Source: Shinella sp. WSJ-2 (lineage in GTDB: Bacteria; Pseudomonadota; Alphaproteobacteria; Rhizobiales; Rhizobiaceae). Taken from it: 64,000 nt of DNA. Made by a program: the position numbers and the translations under genes. The DNA lies in NCBI RefSeq assembly GCF_003432075.1, contig NZ_QWBU01000003.1, forward strand, positions 124,001-188,000, in the 5' to 3' direction. Shown here piece by piece: positions 43,004 through 52,555 of the stretch. The notes beneath the pieces are model-generated. The model was not told the DNA's origin. It saw nothing but the letters and a program-made list of their open reading frames with translations, and ran no database searches. The stretch's first letter is position 1. Each line of letters begins with the position of its first letter.

Positions 43004-46000
43004 TTACGACGCCAGCTTCCAGCGCATCTCGCTGCCGAAGGCCAGGAAGTCGTCGCGCGACAGGGGCTTGGCAAAGGCGTAGCCTTGCAGGAGGTCGCAG
43101 CCGAGCAGGCCGAGCATTTCGGCGTGGTCCATGGTCTCGACGCCTTCGGCGACGATCTCGATATTCAACGAGCGGCCGATCTCGATGATCGAGCGTACCA
43201 GCGCCTGTTCGTTGTGCGAATTGAGGATGGGGGCCACCAGCTGACGGTCGATCTTCAGGCGCTTGGGCTTCAGCTTCAGGAGGCTGACAATCGAGGTGTG
43301 GCCGGTGCCGAAATCGTCGATTTCGATATCGATGCCGAGCGCCTTGATGCGTTCGAGATTAGAGAGAACGATGTCGTCGCTCTCGTCGAGGAAGATCGAT
43401 TCCACCAGTTCGAAGGAAATCTGGCCGGGCTGGATGGCAAGGCCGGTCAGGCTGTCGATCAGGCTTTCGTCGCGCAGGCGGCGCGCCGAGACGTTGACCG
43501 AGATTTTCGGCATGATCAGGCCGCGGGCGGCCCAGCGGGCGCAATCGACGAGCGCCTTTTCCAGAACGATCCGGTCGAGCGTCGCCATGACGTTGAGGTC
43601 TTCGGCGATCTTGAGGAAACGGTCGGGCGTCAGGAGACCGTCGCGCGGGTGGTTCCAGCGGATCAGCGCCTCGGCGCCGGCGAGCTTCAGCGTGCCAGCG
43701 TCGATCTGCGGCTGGTAATAGGGCACGAATTCGTTGTTCTCGATGCCGGCGAGGATATCGTCGGCGATGCGCTTGTTCGCGATGATCTCGGCCTGCAGCA
43801 CCTCGGTGAAGAATTCGTGGCGGTTGCGGCCCATGGCCTTCGCCCGGTAGAGCGCGATATCGGCGTTGACGAGCAGCTTCGCCGTATTGATCGAATAGCC
43901 CTCGGCGAGCGCTACCCCGATGCTAACGCCGAAGCGGCAGAGATGGCCCTCATACTCGACCGGTTGCTGCATCAGCGTGATGATGCGGCGCGCCAGTGTG
44001 CTAAGATAGGTCTGGTCGGTGGTGTTGGTGACGACCACCACGAATTCGTCGCCGCCGATGCGCGCGACGATATCGCCTTTGCGGGTGGAGGCGCGCAGCA
44101 CTTCCGAGGCGTGCACCAGCAGCGCGTCGCCGGCAGCATGGCCGAGCGTGTCGTTGATCTGCTTGAAGCGATCGAGGTCGATATGGAGGATGGCGACGCG
44201 CACCTCCATGGTCTCGCTGAGATCGGCAATGCCGGTCAGTTCGTCGTCCAGCATGCGCCGGTTGCCGAGGCCCGTCAGCGGGTCGTGCAACGCATTGTGC
44301 TCGATGCGGTCCTTCGCCTGTTCCAGTTCGACATTCTTGGCGTCCGCCTGTTCCTTCGCAGCCTTGAGATTCTGCTTGAGGATGACGTCCTCGGTGACGT
44401 CGAAGGCGAGGCCGACGAGCTTGCGCGTGCCGCCGTGACCGTAGTGGATCTTGCCAACGGAGCGCACATAGCGGATTTCTCCGCCCGGCAGCGCGACGCG
44501 CGCCTCGTGCACATAGGGCAGATCCTGTTCGATGCAGCGCGCGACATTCTCGACGATCGCCTCGCGGTCGTCGGCATGAATGGCCGCCAGCCACGCCTCT
44601 TGCGAAACGATGCCGTTGGTGAAGGTCAGCCCGTAGAGCTGGTGCATGCGCGGATCCCAGAAGGTGCGGCCGAGATCGAGATCGGCTTCCCAAAGGCCGC
44701 ACTGATAGGAATCGAGCGCGAGGTCGAGGCGGCGGGTGGTCTGCTCCAGCTCGGCGTTCTGAAGTTCGGAGCGCTCCTTCGCCTCCTTGAGGCGCGCGGT
44801 GATCAGCACGTCCTCGGTCACGTCGAAGGCGAGGCCCACCAGCTTGCGTCGGCCGTCCTGCTCGACATGGAGCTTGCCGACGGACTGGACGTGGCGGATC
44901 GTGCCGTCCGGGTGGACGACCCGCGAGGTCCGCATATAGGGCACGCCTTCCTCGATGGTCGTGTCGGCCTTGCGTTGGGCTTCCTCGCGGTCGTCCGGGT
45001 GGATGGCGTTGACCCAAGTCTCGTGGGTGATGCGCTTGCCTGTGTTCTTCACGCCGTAGAGCTGGTGCATGCGGTCGTCCCACAGCGTCAGCCCATCTTC
45101 GATATCGGCCTCCCAGAGGCCGCACTGGTAGGCGTCGAGCGCCAGATCGAGACGCTGAGTGAGCTTGGCCAGCTCGGCGTTCTGGACTTCGGCGTGCTCC
45201 TTGGCGGTCTTCAGTGCCTCATTCAGCAGCACGTCCTCGGTGACATCCCAGCTGATGCCCGTCAGCTTTTCCTCGCCGTTCGGGCCGATCAGGCGCGAGC
45301 CGACATTGCGGATATGGTGCCAGCCGCCGTCGGGCATGCGAATTCGATATTGTGACCTGTAGTCGTTGCCGCCGGCGCGGATGAGGTCCATTTCGGCTTT
45401 GGCGCTGGCGATGTCGTCGGGGTGCAGTGAGGTGCGCCAGAGATCGTCGGTGGGCGTCTCGTTTTCCGGGAAGCCGTGCAACCGGTGCATCTGGGCATCC
45501 CAGTTGCGCCCGCCGGTCGAAAGCTCGACCTCCCAGATGCCGATTTTGGAGGCGTCGAGCGCAATATCCAACCGCTGTGAGAGCGACTGAACCTGTCGCT
45601 CGCGCGCCCGCAGCCGCGCGATATTGCGCTGGCGTTCGCTGACGAGGCTGCCGGTCAGCAGGATCGGAACGATGATGACCAGCGCGGCTGCGAGTATGAA
45701 CATCCGCACCTGCGTCAGGTTCTCCGGCGGATGGTGCCAGCCCTTCTTGGGAACGGCGGCAAGCTCCCAGCGTCCGCCCGGAAAATCGAGCGTCTGCACG
45801 ACGGGGTCGTTTTCGAAGATCTCCGCATCTCCGAAGAACGGATCGATGACATTGTCCGCGACGCTGATGTCTCGGATCGCAAGGTCGATATCGGTCTCGT
45901 GCTGGCCCATCGCCATCTGGGCATGGGTGTCAGGGCCGAGACCCGCATCGCTGAGCAACCTGCGCTCGTCGACCAGCCCGTCGATATAACCCCAGAAGTA

Positions 46001-46555
46001 ATGCCGTGCGTCGACGGTTCCGAACACCGGCATGAAAAGATGGAAGCCGCGCCCGCCTTTGGCGAATTCGACTGGGCCGAGCATCAACGGGCGGCCGCGC
46101 GATCGGCCCGCTTGGGCGGCGTGGCGGAAGGAGGGGAAGCGATTGAAATCTGTGCCCAGATAATGCTGGTTGCCGTCGAGCGGAAAGGCCTGGGTGACCT
46201 TGCCGCCCGGCGCGATGCCGATACGGCGGAAATGGTTGTTCTGCAACAGCAGCTTGCGGGCGAAGACGTTGAACTGCAAAGACGCCTGCTGCGGCGCGAC
46301 GGCGAACATGTTGGCGACGCTGCGCAACGCCGCGACATCGCTGTTAACCTCGCTTTGCAGCCGCGCGCCGACCAGTGCGAGATCGCCGGAGACATGGGCT
46401 TTAAGCTCGTTGCGGTAGATCCGCTCGTTCTGCTGTTCGTAGAACACGCCTGCCGTCAGGATCACGACACCGGCAATCGCCGCCGGCAGGAGCGAAGGCC
46501 GCGCCCATTCTGCGATGGACGCCAGATGGTGGCGAAAGGCGGCAGGCAAAGACAA
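43004..46555 (-). CDS. CHASE-PAS-PAS-PAS-GGDEF-EAL c-di-GMP signalling protein
   Basis: 1183 residues. TM1 is at about 20-38, a CHASE-type periplasmic sensor at about 70-280, and TM2 at about 285-305. Three tandem PAS-PAC modules follow (about 330, 470 and 610), joined by near-identical coiled-coil linkers. The GGDEF domain has intact RIGGDEFVVVV. The EAL domain has GAEALIRW, VNVSARR, IDDFGTGHTS, LKIDRQLV and VAEGVET. Both catalytic sites look complete, so it could both make and break c-di-GMP. The start is a TTG (46555) with GGGGA eight bases upstream. The PAS linker pattern suggests internal duplication. It stands alone on its strand. Confidence 0.92.
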   Translation of the reverse strand: MSLPAAFRHHLASIAEWARPSLLPAAIAGVVILTAGVFYEQQNERIYRNELKAHVSGDLALVGARLQSEVNSDVAALRSVANMFAVAPQQASLQFNVFARKLLLQNNHFRRIGIAPGGKVTQAFPLDGNQHYLGTDFNRFPSFRHAAQAGRSRGRPLMLGPVEFAKGGRGFHLFMPVFGTVDARHYFWGYIDGLVDERRLLSDAGLGPDTHAQMAMGQHETDIDLAIRDISVADNVIDPFFGDAEIFENDPVVQTLDFPGGRWELAAVPKKGWHHPPENLTQVRMFILAAALVIIVPILLTGSLVSERQRNIARLRARERQVQSLSQRLDIALDASKIGIWEVELSTGGRNWDAQMHRLHGFPENETPTDDLWRTSLHPDDIASAKAEMDLIRAGGNDYRSQYRIRMPDGGWHHIRNVGSRLIGPNGEEKLTGISWDVTEDVLLNEALKTAKEHAEVQNAELAKLTQRLDLALDAYQCGLWEADIEDGLTLWDDRMHQLYGVKNTGKRITHETWVNAIHPDDREEAQRKADTTIEEGVPYMRTSRVVHPDGTIRHVQSVGKLHVEQDGRRKLVGLAFDVTEDVLITARLKEAKERSELQNAELEQTTRRLDLALDSYQCGLWEADLDLGRTFWDPRMHQLYGLTFTNGIVSQEAWLAAIHADDREAIVENVARCIEQDLPYVHEARVALPGGEIRYVRSVGKIHYGHGGTRKLVGLAFDVTEDVILKQNLKAAKEQADAKNVELEQAKDRIEHNALHDPLTGLGNRRMLDDELTGIADLSETMEVRVAILHIDLDRFKQINDTLGHAAGDALLVHASEVLRASTRKGDIVARIGGDEFVVVVTNTTDQTYLSTLARRIITLMQQPVEYEGHLCRFGVSIGVALAEGYSINTAKLLVNADIALYRAKAMGRNRHEFFTEVLQAEIIANKRIADDILAGIENNEFVPYYQPQIDAGTLKLAGAEALIRWNHPRDGLLTPDRFLKIAEDLNVMATLDRIVLEKALVDCARWAARGLIMPKISVNVSARRLRDESLIDSLTGLAIQPGQISFELVESIFLDESDDIVLSNLERIKALGIDIEIDDFGTGHTSIVSLLKLKPKRLKIDRQLVAPILNSHNEQALVRSIIEIGRSLNIEIVAEGVETMDHAEMLGLLGCDLLQGYAFAKPLSRDDFLAFGSEMRWKLAS

Positions 46556-46853
46556 GAAAGCGGTCCCCGATGACGGTAAAACGGTACGGGGGGCTTCCTT
46601 AAGATTGCATTTATAAGCAACTGAAATACTTGTATTTCTGCCTCGAAAGCCGGTGGCATTTCCCGATTTTAGACAGCCCTGCAGACGGTTCTGTCGGACA
46701 ATCCGGGGGATGACTTGGCGGTGTGCCTTGATTCATATGATCTTTCCGGCCATCCATTTCGACATTGTCGGCGACGGTGGCGAATTTCGCCATATTTGGG
46801 GGGCATCTGACGTGACCAGCAAAAAGACTGATTCATTTCCAGGGGTTCGTACG

Positions 46854-47114
46854 ATGCGGTTGTTGATCGCAGCTTTGATGGCCACGGCCTTCTTCCTTTC
46901 TCCACTCGTCGCCTCGGCCGAAAGCGCCGACGTGGAAGCGACGATCACCAATGTGGACACGGGCAATCTCTCGCTGTCGCTTGACGACGGCAAAAAGTAT
47001 CAGGCGCCGGAAGAGTTCAACTTCGACGGCCTGGAGCCGGGCGTGAAGGTGCTGGTGTTCTACACCGAGGTCGATGGCAAGCGCGTCATCAACGACCTCG
47101 AAATCATCCAGTAA
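46854..47114 (+). CDS. DUF1344 small exported protein
   Basis: 86 residues: a signal peptide (MRLLIAALMATAFFLSPLVASA), then a small beta domain (ATITNVDTGNLSLSLDDGKK, then PGVKVLVFYTEVDGKRVIND). This fits DUF1344, a short periplasmic family of rhizobia and relatives with no known role. The ATG at 46854 has AGGGG eight bases before it. It lies convergent to the histidine phosphatase gene, with 15 bp between stops, and 298 bp from the divergent c-di-GMP gene. The gap upstream holds no convincing gene. Confidence 0.88.
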   Translation: MRLLIAALMATAFFLSPLVASAESADVEATITNVDTGNLSLSLDDGKKYQAPEEFNFDGLEPGVKVLVFYTEVDGKRVINDLEIIQ

Positions 47115-47129
47115 CCAGGTCTTCGACCG

Positions 47130-47711
47130 TCAGAGCCAGCGCATGCCCGTCTCATCCAGCCTGAGCACACGGTCCTGGAAGATGGGGGTGTTGGCCGCTT
47201 CCTCCTCGGCCATGCCGTTCAGCCGGAAGGCCGCGCGAAAAACGCCGCCATGGCTGACGCAGACGGTCGGCCGGTCGATCTCGGCGAGAAACGAGCCGAT
47301 GCGCCAGCAGAGGATTTCATAGCTTTCGGCTGCCTCGCCCGGCGGAATGAAGTTCCATTTCGAGCGCCGGCGCTCATCCACGCGGCCGGGTGTCGAGGCC
47401 TCCAGCTCTTCCAGCGTATGGCCCTCCCAGTCGCCGAAGGAGACTTCGACGAGGCGCTTGTCGGTGCGGTAGGCGAGGGGATCGAGGCCCATGGCGCGGC
47501 GCAGGATTTCCATCGTCTCGCGCGTGCGCCCGAGCGGGCTTGCCACAAAATCGAAATCCGAAACAGCCGTGCCGAGAAGTGCCTTAAGAGTGCGGCCGTT
47601 GCCGGCCGCCTGCGCGCGGCCGGTATCGTTGAGCGGAATGTCCTTTTGTCCCTGCAGCCTGCCCTCAGCATTCCACGCGGTCTGGCCGTGTCGGATCATG
47701 TAGATAAGCAA
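47130..47711 (-). CDS. Histidine phosphatase family protein (phosphoglycerate mutase-like)
   Basis: 193 residues. The phosphohistidine motif is IRHGQTAWNAEGRLQG near the start. SPLGRTRETMEILR and the second catalytic histidine in VCVSHGGVFRAAF are present. It is a broad-specificity phosphatase of the cofactor-dependent PGM superfamily. The true substrate is unknown; it need not be phosphoglycerate. It lies 16 bp after fabI on the same strand, so co-transcription is likely. As I recall, a gene of this family stands next to fabI in several rhizobia. Confidence 0.9.
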   Translation of the reverse strand: MLIYMIRHGQTAWNAEGRLQGQKDIPLNDTGRAQAAGNGRTLKALLGTAVSDFDFVASPLGRTRETMEILRRAMGLDPLAYRTDKRLVEVSFGDWEGHTLEELEASTPGRVDERRRSKWNFIPPGEAAESYEILCWRIGSFLAEIDRPTVCVSHGGVFRAAFRLNGMAEEEAANTPIFQDRVLRLDETGMRWL

Positions 47712-47727
47712 GATGCGGGGCTCCGGG

Positions 47728-48546
47728 TCAGTCCTTGATGACGGAGATGTCGGGCGCGTCGACGGCCTTCATGCCGACGACATGGTAGCCGCTGTCGGCG
47801 TGATGCGTCTCGCCGGTCACCGAGCGCGACAGGTCGGAGAGCATGTAGAGGCCGACATCGCCCACTTCCTCGATGGTGACGGTACGGCGCAGCGGCGCAT
47901 TGTACTCGTTCCACTTGAGGATGTAGCGGAAGTCGCCGATGCCGGAGGCGGCCAGCGTCTTGATCGGGCCCGCCGAGATGGCGTTGACGCGGATATTCTT
48001 CGGGCCGAGATCGACGGCGAGATATTTTACGCTGGCTTCAAGAGCGGCCTTGGCAACGCCCATCACGTTGTAGTTCGGCATGACCTTTTCCGCGCCGTAG
48101 TAGGTCAGCGTCAGCATGGAGCCGCCATCGGTCATAAGCTTTTCCGCACGGCGCGCGACCGAGGTGAAGGAATAGACCGAGATCTGCATCGTCTTGGCGA
48201 AGTTGCCCGGCGTCGTGTCGACGTAGCGGCCGGTCAGTTCGTCCTTGTCGGAGAAGCCGATGGCGTGCACGAGGAAGTCGATCTTGCCCCAGATCTTCTC
48301 GATATTCTCGAAAACGGCGTCGATGGAGGCTTCGTCGGAGACGTCGCAGTCACCGGCCAGCACGGCGCCGATTTCAGCGGCCAGCGGCTCGACGCGCTTC
48401 TTCAGCGCATCACCCTGATAGGTCAGCGCGATTTCGCCGCCCTGTGCATGGATGGCCTTGGCGATGCCCCAGGCGATGGAACGGTTGTTGGCGACGCCCA
48501 TGATGACGCCGCGCTTGCCCTTCATCAGACCAGATGCCTGAACCAT
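47728..48546 (-). CDS. fabI: Enoyl-[acyl-carrier-protein] reductase (NADH)
   Basis: 272 residues. It reduces enoyl-ACP in the last step of each fatty-acid elongation cycle. FabI-type nucleotide loop: MGVANNRSIAWGIAKAIHAQ. The catalytic Tyr-x6-Lys is in YNVMGVAKAALEAS, and GPIKTLAASGIGDF follows. It is the target of triclosan in other bacteria. A GGGGCA ribosome site stands before the ATG. The phosphatase gene follows after 16 bp, and the next upstream gene on this strand, the DnaJ-like gene, ends 188 bp away. Confidence 0.95.
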   Translation of the reverse strand: MVQASGLMKGKRGVIMGVANNRSIAWGIAKAIHAQGGEIALTYQGDALKKRVEPLAAEIGAVLAGDCDVSDEASIDAVFENIEKIWGKIDFLVHAIGFSDKDELTGRYVDTTPGNFAKTMQISVYSFTSVARRAEKLMTDGGSMLTLTYYGAEKVMPNYNVMGVAKAALEASVKYLAVDLGPKNIRVNAISAGPIKTLAASGIGDFRYILKWNEYNAPLRRTVTIEEVGDVGLYMLSDLSRSVTGETHHADSGYHVVGMKAVDAPDISVIKD

Positions 48547-48734
48547 GGTTTGCCCCTTTGAAATCTAGAGCAACCCCCGCAAATACGTGAAAAAGCTTTG
48601 CGTTCTTGGAGTTGCGTGAATAAGCCAAAATTGCCTATGGCATAGGCGGCAGTGCGGTTCAAGCGCGCGCCAGTTCAGGAACTGTTAGCATCCGTAACAA
48701 TGGGTGCATCTTTCACTGAAAGTTCATAAATCGA

Positions 48735-49811
48735 TTAAAGGTAGAGGCCTTCGCGCAGCGACCGCATGAGGTCGATCATCTTTGCGTCGGGTTTTTCCCA
48801 AAGCAGCAGGCGGACTTCAGCGATGAGATCGCCGCGTTCGCCGTTGTCCTTGACGAGGCCTTCGTCGGGAATGCGGATCGTCTGATCGGAACCGGACCAG
48901 GCGGGGACCGTGACGGAAAGCGGACCGGTCGGGCCGTCGATGGTCATTTCGCAGCCGAGAACGGCGTTCTCGATCGTCACCGGCAGATCGACCCTGAGGT
49001 CGAAGCCATCGACGCGGAAGCGGCCGGGCGCCACACGCACGGTGATAACGGCATCGCCGCGCTTGAGGTTTTCGATGCGGTGGCCGGCCTCCTTGAGGCG
49101 GATCACCTGTCCATCGGTCGTGCCGGCGCCGACGGGCACGCGGATGGTCTGCCCCTCCGGCGTCTCGATGGTCGGACGCACGCGGTTGAGGATGTCTTCC
49201 ACGCTGACGGTGACGTCGGCAACGAGATCCGGCGCCTTTTCCACGGTGGCCCGCGCGCCGCGGATGCGGCGGATGATGGCGGAAATGATGGCGGCACCTG
49301 GTGCTGTGCCGCGGGCAGGCATCGGCGGTTGTTCGGTGGCCGGCTCCTCGGCAGCCTTGCGGCCCTCCTGGGCGGGCGCGGCCGCACTGGCTTGCGCCTG
49401 CGCCTGGGGTTGTGCCTGCGGCTGCGGGCGCGATTTCGGCTCGGCCGGCTGGCCGCGGGAATCGACGCCGAAGATGCGGGCGATCATGTCTTCGGCCGCC
49501 TCGCCGGAGACGCGCGGACCGTCCTGCGCACGGGGGCTTTCGGCCTTCGCCTTGCGGTCGGCCTGCTGCTGGCGCATCTGTTCCATACGGCGAAGCTCGG
49601 CCTCGCGCTGTTGGCGGTCGTAACGGCTGCGCTTGTCGGGATCGCGCAGAAGATCATAGGCGCGGCCGGCCTCGGTGAAGCGCACGGTCGCGTTGGGGTC
49701 GTCGTGATTCTGGTCGGGATGCACGGCTTTCGCCACCGAACGCCACGCCGCCTTGATTTCGTCCTGGCCGGCATTCCGCTTCACGCCAAGAACCGAATAG
49801 GGATCACGCAT
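48735..49811 (-). CDS. DnaJ-like co-chaperone (CbpA type)
   Basis: About 358 residues. J domain at the N-terminus: MRDPYSVLGVKRNAGQDEIK, then the key HPD motif in AVHPDQNHDD. A charged linker rich in Gln/Ala/Pro follows (PQPQAQPQAQAQASAAAP). The DnaJ C-terminal substrate domain begins near DVTVSVEDILN and includes GTTDGQVIRLKEAGHR. There is no zinc-finger region, so it is CbpA-like rather than true DnaJ. I take the ATG at 49811, which begins right at the J domain; an ATG at 49841 would add ten residues. It helps DnaK. Confidence 0.88.
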   Translation of the reverse strand: MRDPYSVLGVKRNAGQDEIKAAWRSVAKAVHPDQNHDDPNATVRFTEAGRAYDLLRDPDKRSRYDRQQREAELRRMEQMRQQQADRKAKAESPRAQDGPRVSGEAAEDMIARIFGVDSRGQPAEPKSRPQPQAQPQAQAQASAAAPAQEGRKAAEEPATEQPPMPARGTAPGAAIISAIIRRIRGARATVEKAPDLVADVTVSVEDILNRVRPTIETPEGQTIRVPVGAGTTDGQVIRLKEAGHRIENLKRGDAVITVRVAPGRFRVDGFDLRVDLPVTIENAVLGCEMTIDGPTGPLSVTVPAWSGSDQTIRIPDEGLVKDNGERGDLIAEVRLLLWEKPDAKMIDLMRSLREGLYL

Positions 49812-49913
49812 ACCTACCACCCGTTTCGTTTTGCTGCTCATGGTAGCGGGCGACGTTCTAACCGGCGGTTACGCGTTAGGGTTTACGGATTGCTAAGACG
49901 AGAGTGGTCGGGT

Positions 49914-50360
49914 TCAACCCTGGCGGTCGAAGGCGAGCAGCAGCCATTCGCCCGATGTGCCCATGCAGGTGCGGCCGGAATAATTGGCGATGCCTTGATA
50001 GGAGTGTTTCGTCGTCACGAAATCGCGGCAGGTGCGGCCGGCACCGTCGCGGTTTTCCGCAATCGTGCTGATGACGCCCGCACTTCCCGAAGCGGAATTC
50101 GCCCAGGGAATGGGCTGGCCGGCGCCCTGCGCGAGATCGGCGGAGGAGACGGCATTGCGCACGGTCGTCTCGTCGGACAGCCGCTCGCCATTGGCAACCG
50201 TGCTGGTGCGAATGGTGCTGTCGACCTTGCTGTCTTCGAAGAGGTCGAGGCCGCTCATGCAGCCCGACAGGAACGCGGCCGAGGTCGTGACTGCTGCGAG
50301 GACGATGCAGCGCGTCCAGTATGGCTTTGTCTCCGGTCGCGACTTTGCTATGACGTTCAC
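49914..50360 (-). CDS. Surface lipoprotein of the RT0821/Lpp0805 type
   Basis: A 148-residue lipoprotein. The signal peptide ends in the lipobox LSGC ([13 protein letters not shown]), so it is lipidated at that cysteine and anchored in a membrane. The mature part ends [19 protein letters not shown] and contains CRDFVTTK. This fits the 17-kDa surface antigen-like family (RT0821/Lpp0805) common in alphaproteobacteria. The start is likely a GTG at 50360. Upstream in-frame codons would run into the promoter of the divergent pdxH gene. Confidence 0.78.
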   Translation of the reverse strand: MNVIAKSRPETKPYWTRCIVLAAVTTSAAFLSGCMSGLDLFEDSKVDSTIRTSTVANGERLSDETTVRNAVSSADLAQGAGQPIPWANSASGSAGVISTIAENRDGAGRTCRDFVTTKHSYQGIANYSGRTCMGTSGEWLLLAFDRQG

Positions 50361-50428
50361 CCCAGCTGCCTCATGCAGTCGAAAAGCGTGGCCAAAATCG
50401 GCCCAAAAAGATCGGCATTGAATCGAAT

Positions 50429-51049
50429 ATGAGCGAAAATGCGTTAACAAGCGGTGACTTCACCGAGGAAAACGAACCCTATGCCCTGTTCGGACGCTGG
50501 CTGGCGGATGCTGGCAAGAGCGAGCCGAACGACGCCAACGCGCTGGCGCTCGCCACGGTCGATGAGACGGGCCTTCCCAATGTTCGCATGGTCCTCCTGA
50601 AGGGGTTCGACGAGCGGGGCTTCGTGTTCTACACGAATTTCGAGAGCCGCAAGGGCCAGGAAATCCTCTCGGCAGGCAAGGCCGCGATGTGTTTCCACTG
50701 GAAATCGCTGCGCCGCCAGATCCGCATCCGCGGCGAGATTGAGGTCGTCAGCGAGGCCGAGGCCGACGAATATTACGCCTCGCGCCCGCGCGGCAGCCGC
50801 ATCGGCGCCTGGGCCTCGAAACAGTCGCGTCCGCTCGAAAGCCGCTTCGCGCTGGAGAAGGCCGTCGCCGAATACACCGCCCGCTACGCGATCGGCGACA
50901 TTCCCCGCCCGCCGCACTGGTCCGGCTTCCGCCTGAAACCCGTCTCGATCGAATTCTGGCACGACCGCCCCTTCCGCCTGCACGACCGCGTGGAATTCCG
51001 CCGCGTGGACGACGGTAAGGGTTGGACGAAGGTCAGGATGTATCCTTGA
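50429..51049 (+). CDS. pdxH: Pyridoxamine 5'-phosphate oxidase
   Basis: 206 residues, the normal length. It uses FMN and O2 to convert pyridoxamine or pyridoxine 5'-phosphate into pyridoxal 5'-phosphate. [59 protein letters not shown] and the end [16 protein letters not shown] are all family signatures. It is divergent from the lipoprotein gene with 68 bp between starts. As I recall, pdxH stands beside a DnaJ-like gene and a lipoprotein gene in Agrobacterium and relatives. Confidence 0.96.
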   Translation: MSENALTSGDFTEENEPYALFGRWLADAGKSEPNDANALALATVDETGLPNVRMVLLKGFDERGFVFYTNFESRKGQEILSAGKAAMCFHWKSLRRQIRIRGEIEVVSEAEADEYYASRPRGSRIGAWASKQSRPLESRFALEKAVAEYTARYAIGDIPRPPHWSGFRLKPVSIEFWHDRPFRLHDRVEFRRVDDGKGWTKVRMYP

Positions 51050-51059
51050 GGATACGGGT

Positions 51060-52115
51060 CTAGCGCCGCATCAGCCGGAAGGGGATACCGGAGGCGAGTG
51101 CGCCGACATATTTCGGCTTCTGGTACAGCCCGTTCAGCGAAATGCGGGGTAGCGCCGTCGGCGTGTCGAAGGAGCGGGCTGAGAGCGTGCCGGGATCCGT
51201 GAGGACGGCCACGCGGAAGCCGAGATCCTTGGCGAGTTGGAGTTCGCGCGGCGAGACGGCGGCGCGGTCACCATAGGGATAGGCGAAGGTATCCGGACGG
51301 CGGCCGGTGATCGCGGCGATGCGCTCGGCGGATTCGTCCATCTCGCGGCGGGCTTCCGCATCCGAAAGCCGGGCCAGCGCCCGGTGGCTCACCGTATGCG
51401 CGCCGATCGTCGCGAGCGGGTTGAGCACGAGGCTTTTCAATTCCGGCTCGCGCATGACCAGCCGTTCGGTGATCATCAGCGGATCGATGCCATGGGCGCG
51501 GGCGGCTGCATCGAGCATCTCGATGGCGACGCTCTCCTCGGCATGTGCGTGAATGAACTGGGCGAAGCGCTCATAGGCCGCCTGTTTCTGGAAAGGTGTG
51601 GCGAGCGGCAGGGTGACGGAGCCGGAGCCGAAATCGAAGCCGAGATGCGGCGCGGCGCGCAACAGCTCCGTCAGCGTCTCCCACCAGATGCCATGGGTCT
51701 TGCAGGCGAAGCCGGGGGCGACGAACACCGTGAACGGCACCTTGTGGCGCGTGAAGACCGGCTGGGCATGCACCGCATTGTTGCGATAGCCGTCGTCGAG
51801 CGTGAAGGCGGCGAAGCGTTCGCCCGCGCGGGCAATGGCAAGACGCGCCGGCATGTCGGCAAGCGCCACGAACTGGTAACCTTCCTCCGTCAGATGGCTG
51901 ATGGCGGCCTCGAGGAATTCGGGCGTGATCTCCAGATGGGCATTCGGATCGAAGACTTGCGACGTCTTCGGCCGCACATGATGGAGGGTGAAGATCGCGC
52001 CCATGCCGCGCGCCGAGGCCATCAGGCCGGCGCGTTCCGCCAGATGCGCGACTTCGAGCCCGCCGGTGATGACGGCGCGTTTGAGCCCCTGTCGCATGAC
52101 GCTGCGGATCGGCAT
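51060..52115 (-). CDS. Polysaccharide deacetylase family protein (NodB-type fold)
   Basis: 351 residues. NodB-type motifs: FTLDDGYRNNAVHAQPVF, with the metal/catalytic Asp pair, and IGAHTVSHRALARL, with the metal histidines. There is no typical signal peptide. The AGGAGGCGGGA stretch before the ATG at 52115 is a very strong ribosome site. It probably removes acetyl groups from a cell-envelope or capsule polysaccharide, or from an intermediate. The substrate is unknown. It converges on pdxH with 10 bp between stops. Confidence 0.88.
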   Translation of the reverse strand: MPIRSVMRQGLKRAVITGGLEVAHLAERAGLMASARGMGAIFTLHHVRPKTSQVFDPNAHLEITPEFLEAAISHLTEEGYQFVALADMPARLAIARAGERFAAFTLDDGYRNNAVHAQPVFTRHKVPFTVFVAPGFACKTHGIWWETLTELLRAAPHLGFDFGSGSVTLPLATPFQKQAAYERFAQFIHAHAEESVAIEMLDAAARAHGIDPLMITERLVMREPELKSLVLNPLATIGAHTVSHRALARLSDAEARREMDESAERIAAITGRRPDTFAYPYGDRAAVSPRELQLAKDLGFRVAVLTDPGTLSARSFDTPTALPRISLNGLYQKPKYVGALASGIPFRLMRR

Positions 52116-52230
52116 TCCCGCCTCCTGATCGTTGAACCAGCCGCCTTTATGGGGCTTGCATGGTATCCGAGGCGTTAACGTGGTCTATCCGCAATGCATT
52201 GTCGCTTGAACGGCGTTGTTTCCCAGCGTT

Positions 52231-52452
52231 TCAGCACCGTTCCGCCTGTGGAAGAAGCGGCGATCTCGCCGCCGTTTCGTCTCGGAAATCGGGCAGCCGC
52301 GCCGCAGCGGGGGCACAGCGTTCGACAGGTGGAAGGTCGTGTTCCACTTCGGGGCAGGGGTAAACGAATGGCATGCTTCCCTCGACCCTTGGCGGCTGGA
52401 AGGTTAACAGGCGGACGACGTCTGAGAAAACGGTGATGATCGGGATGAACAT
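52231..52452 (-). CDS. Small protein, 73 aa, divergent from LysR gene
   Basis: An open frame starting MFIPIITVFSDVVRLLTFQP and ending in a Cys-containing proline-rich tail (PLLPQAERC). The case for a real gene is its ribosome site: GGAGGAGATGAC directly before the ATG at 52452. It also has the classical divergent location next to a LysR regulator, with 103 bp between starts. The mature product has one short hydrophobic segment. I do not recognise the family. It could be a regulated target of the LysR protein. Confidence 0.5.
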   Translation of the reverse strand: MFIPIITVFSDVVRLLTFQPPRVEGSMPFVYPCPEVEHDLPPVERCAPAAARLPDFRDETAARSPLLPQAERC

Positions 52453-52555
52453 GTCATCTCCTCCGGGCAAACTTGAATTGCCGTTATTGTCCGCCCGCTT
52501 GCCTCTGTCGCTCAAACAAGTTTATCGTCGATTTCGAATGACTTGAGGTTATGCG

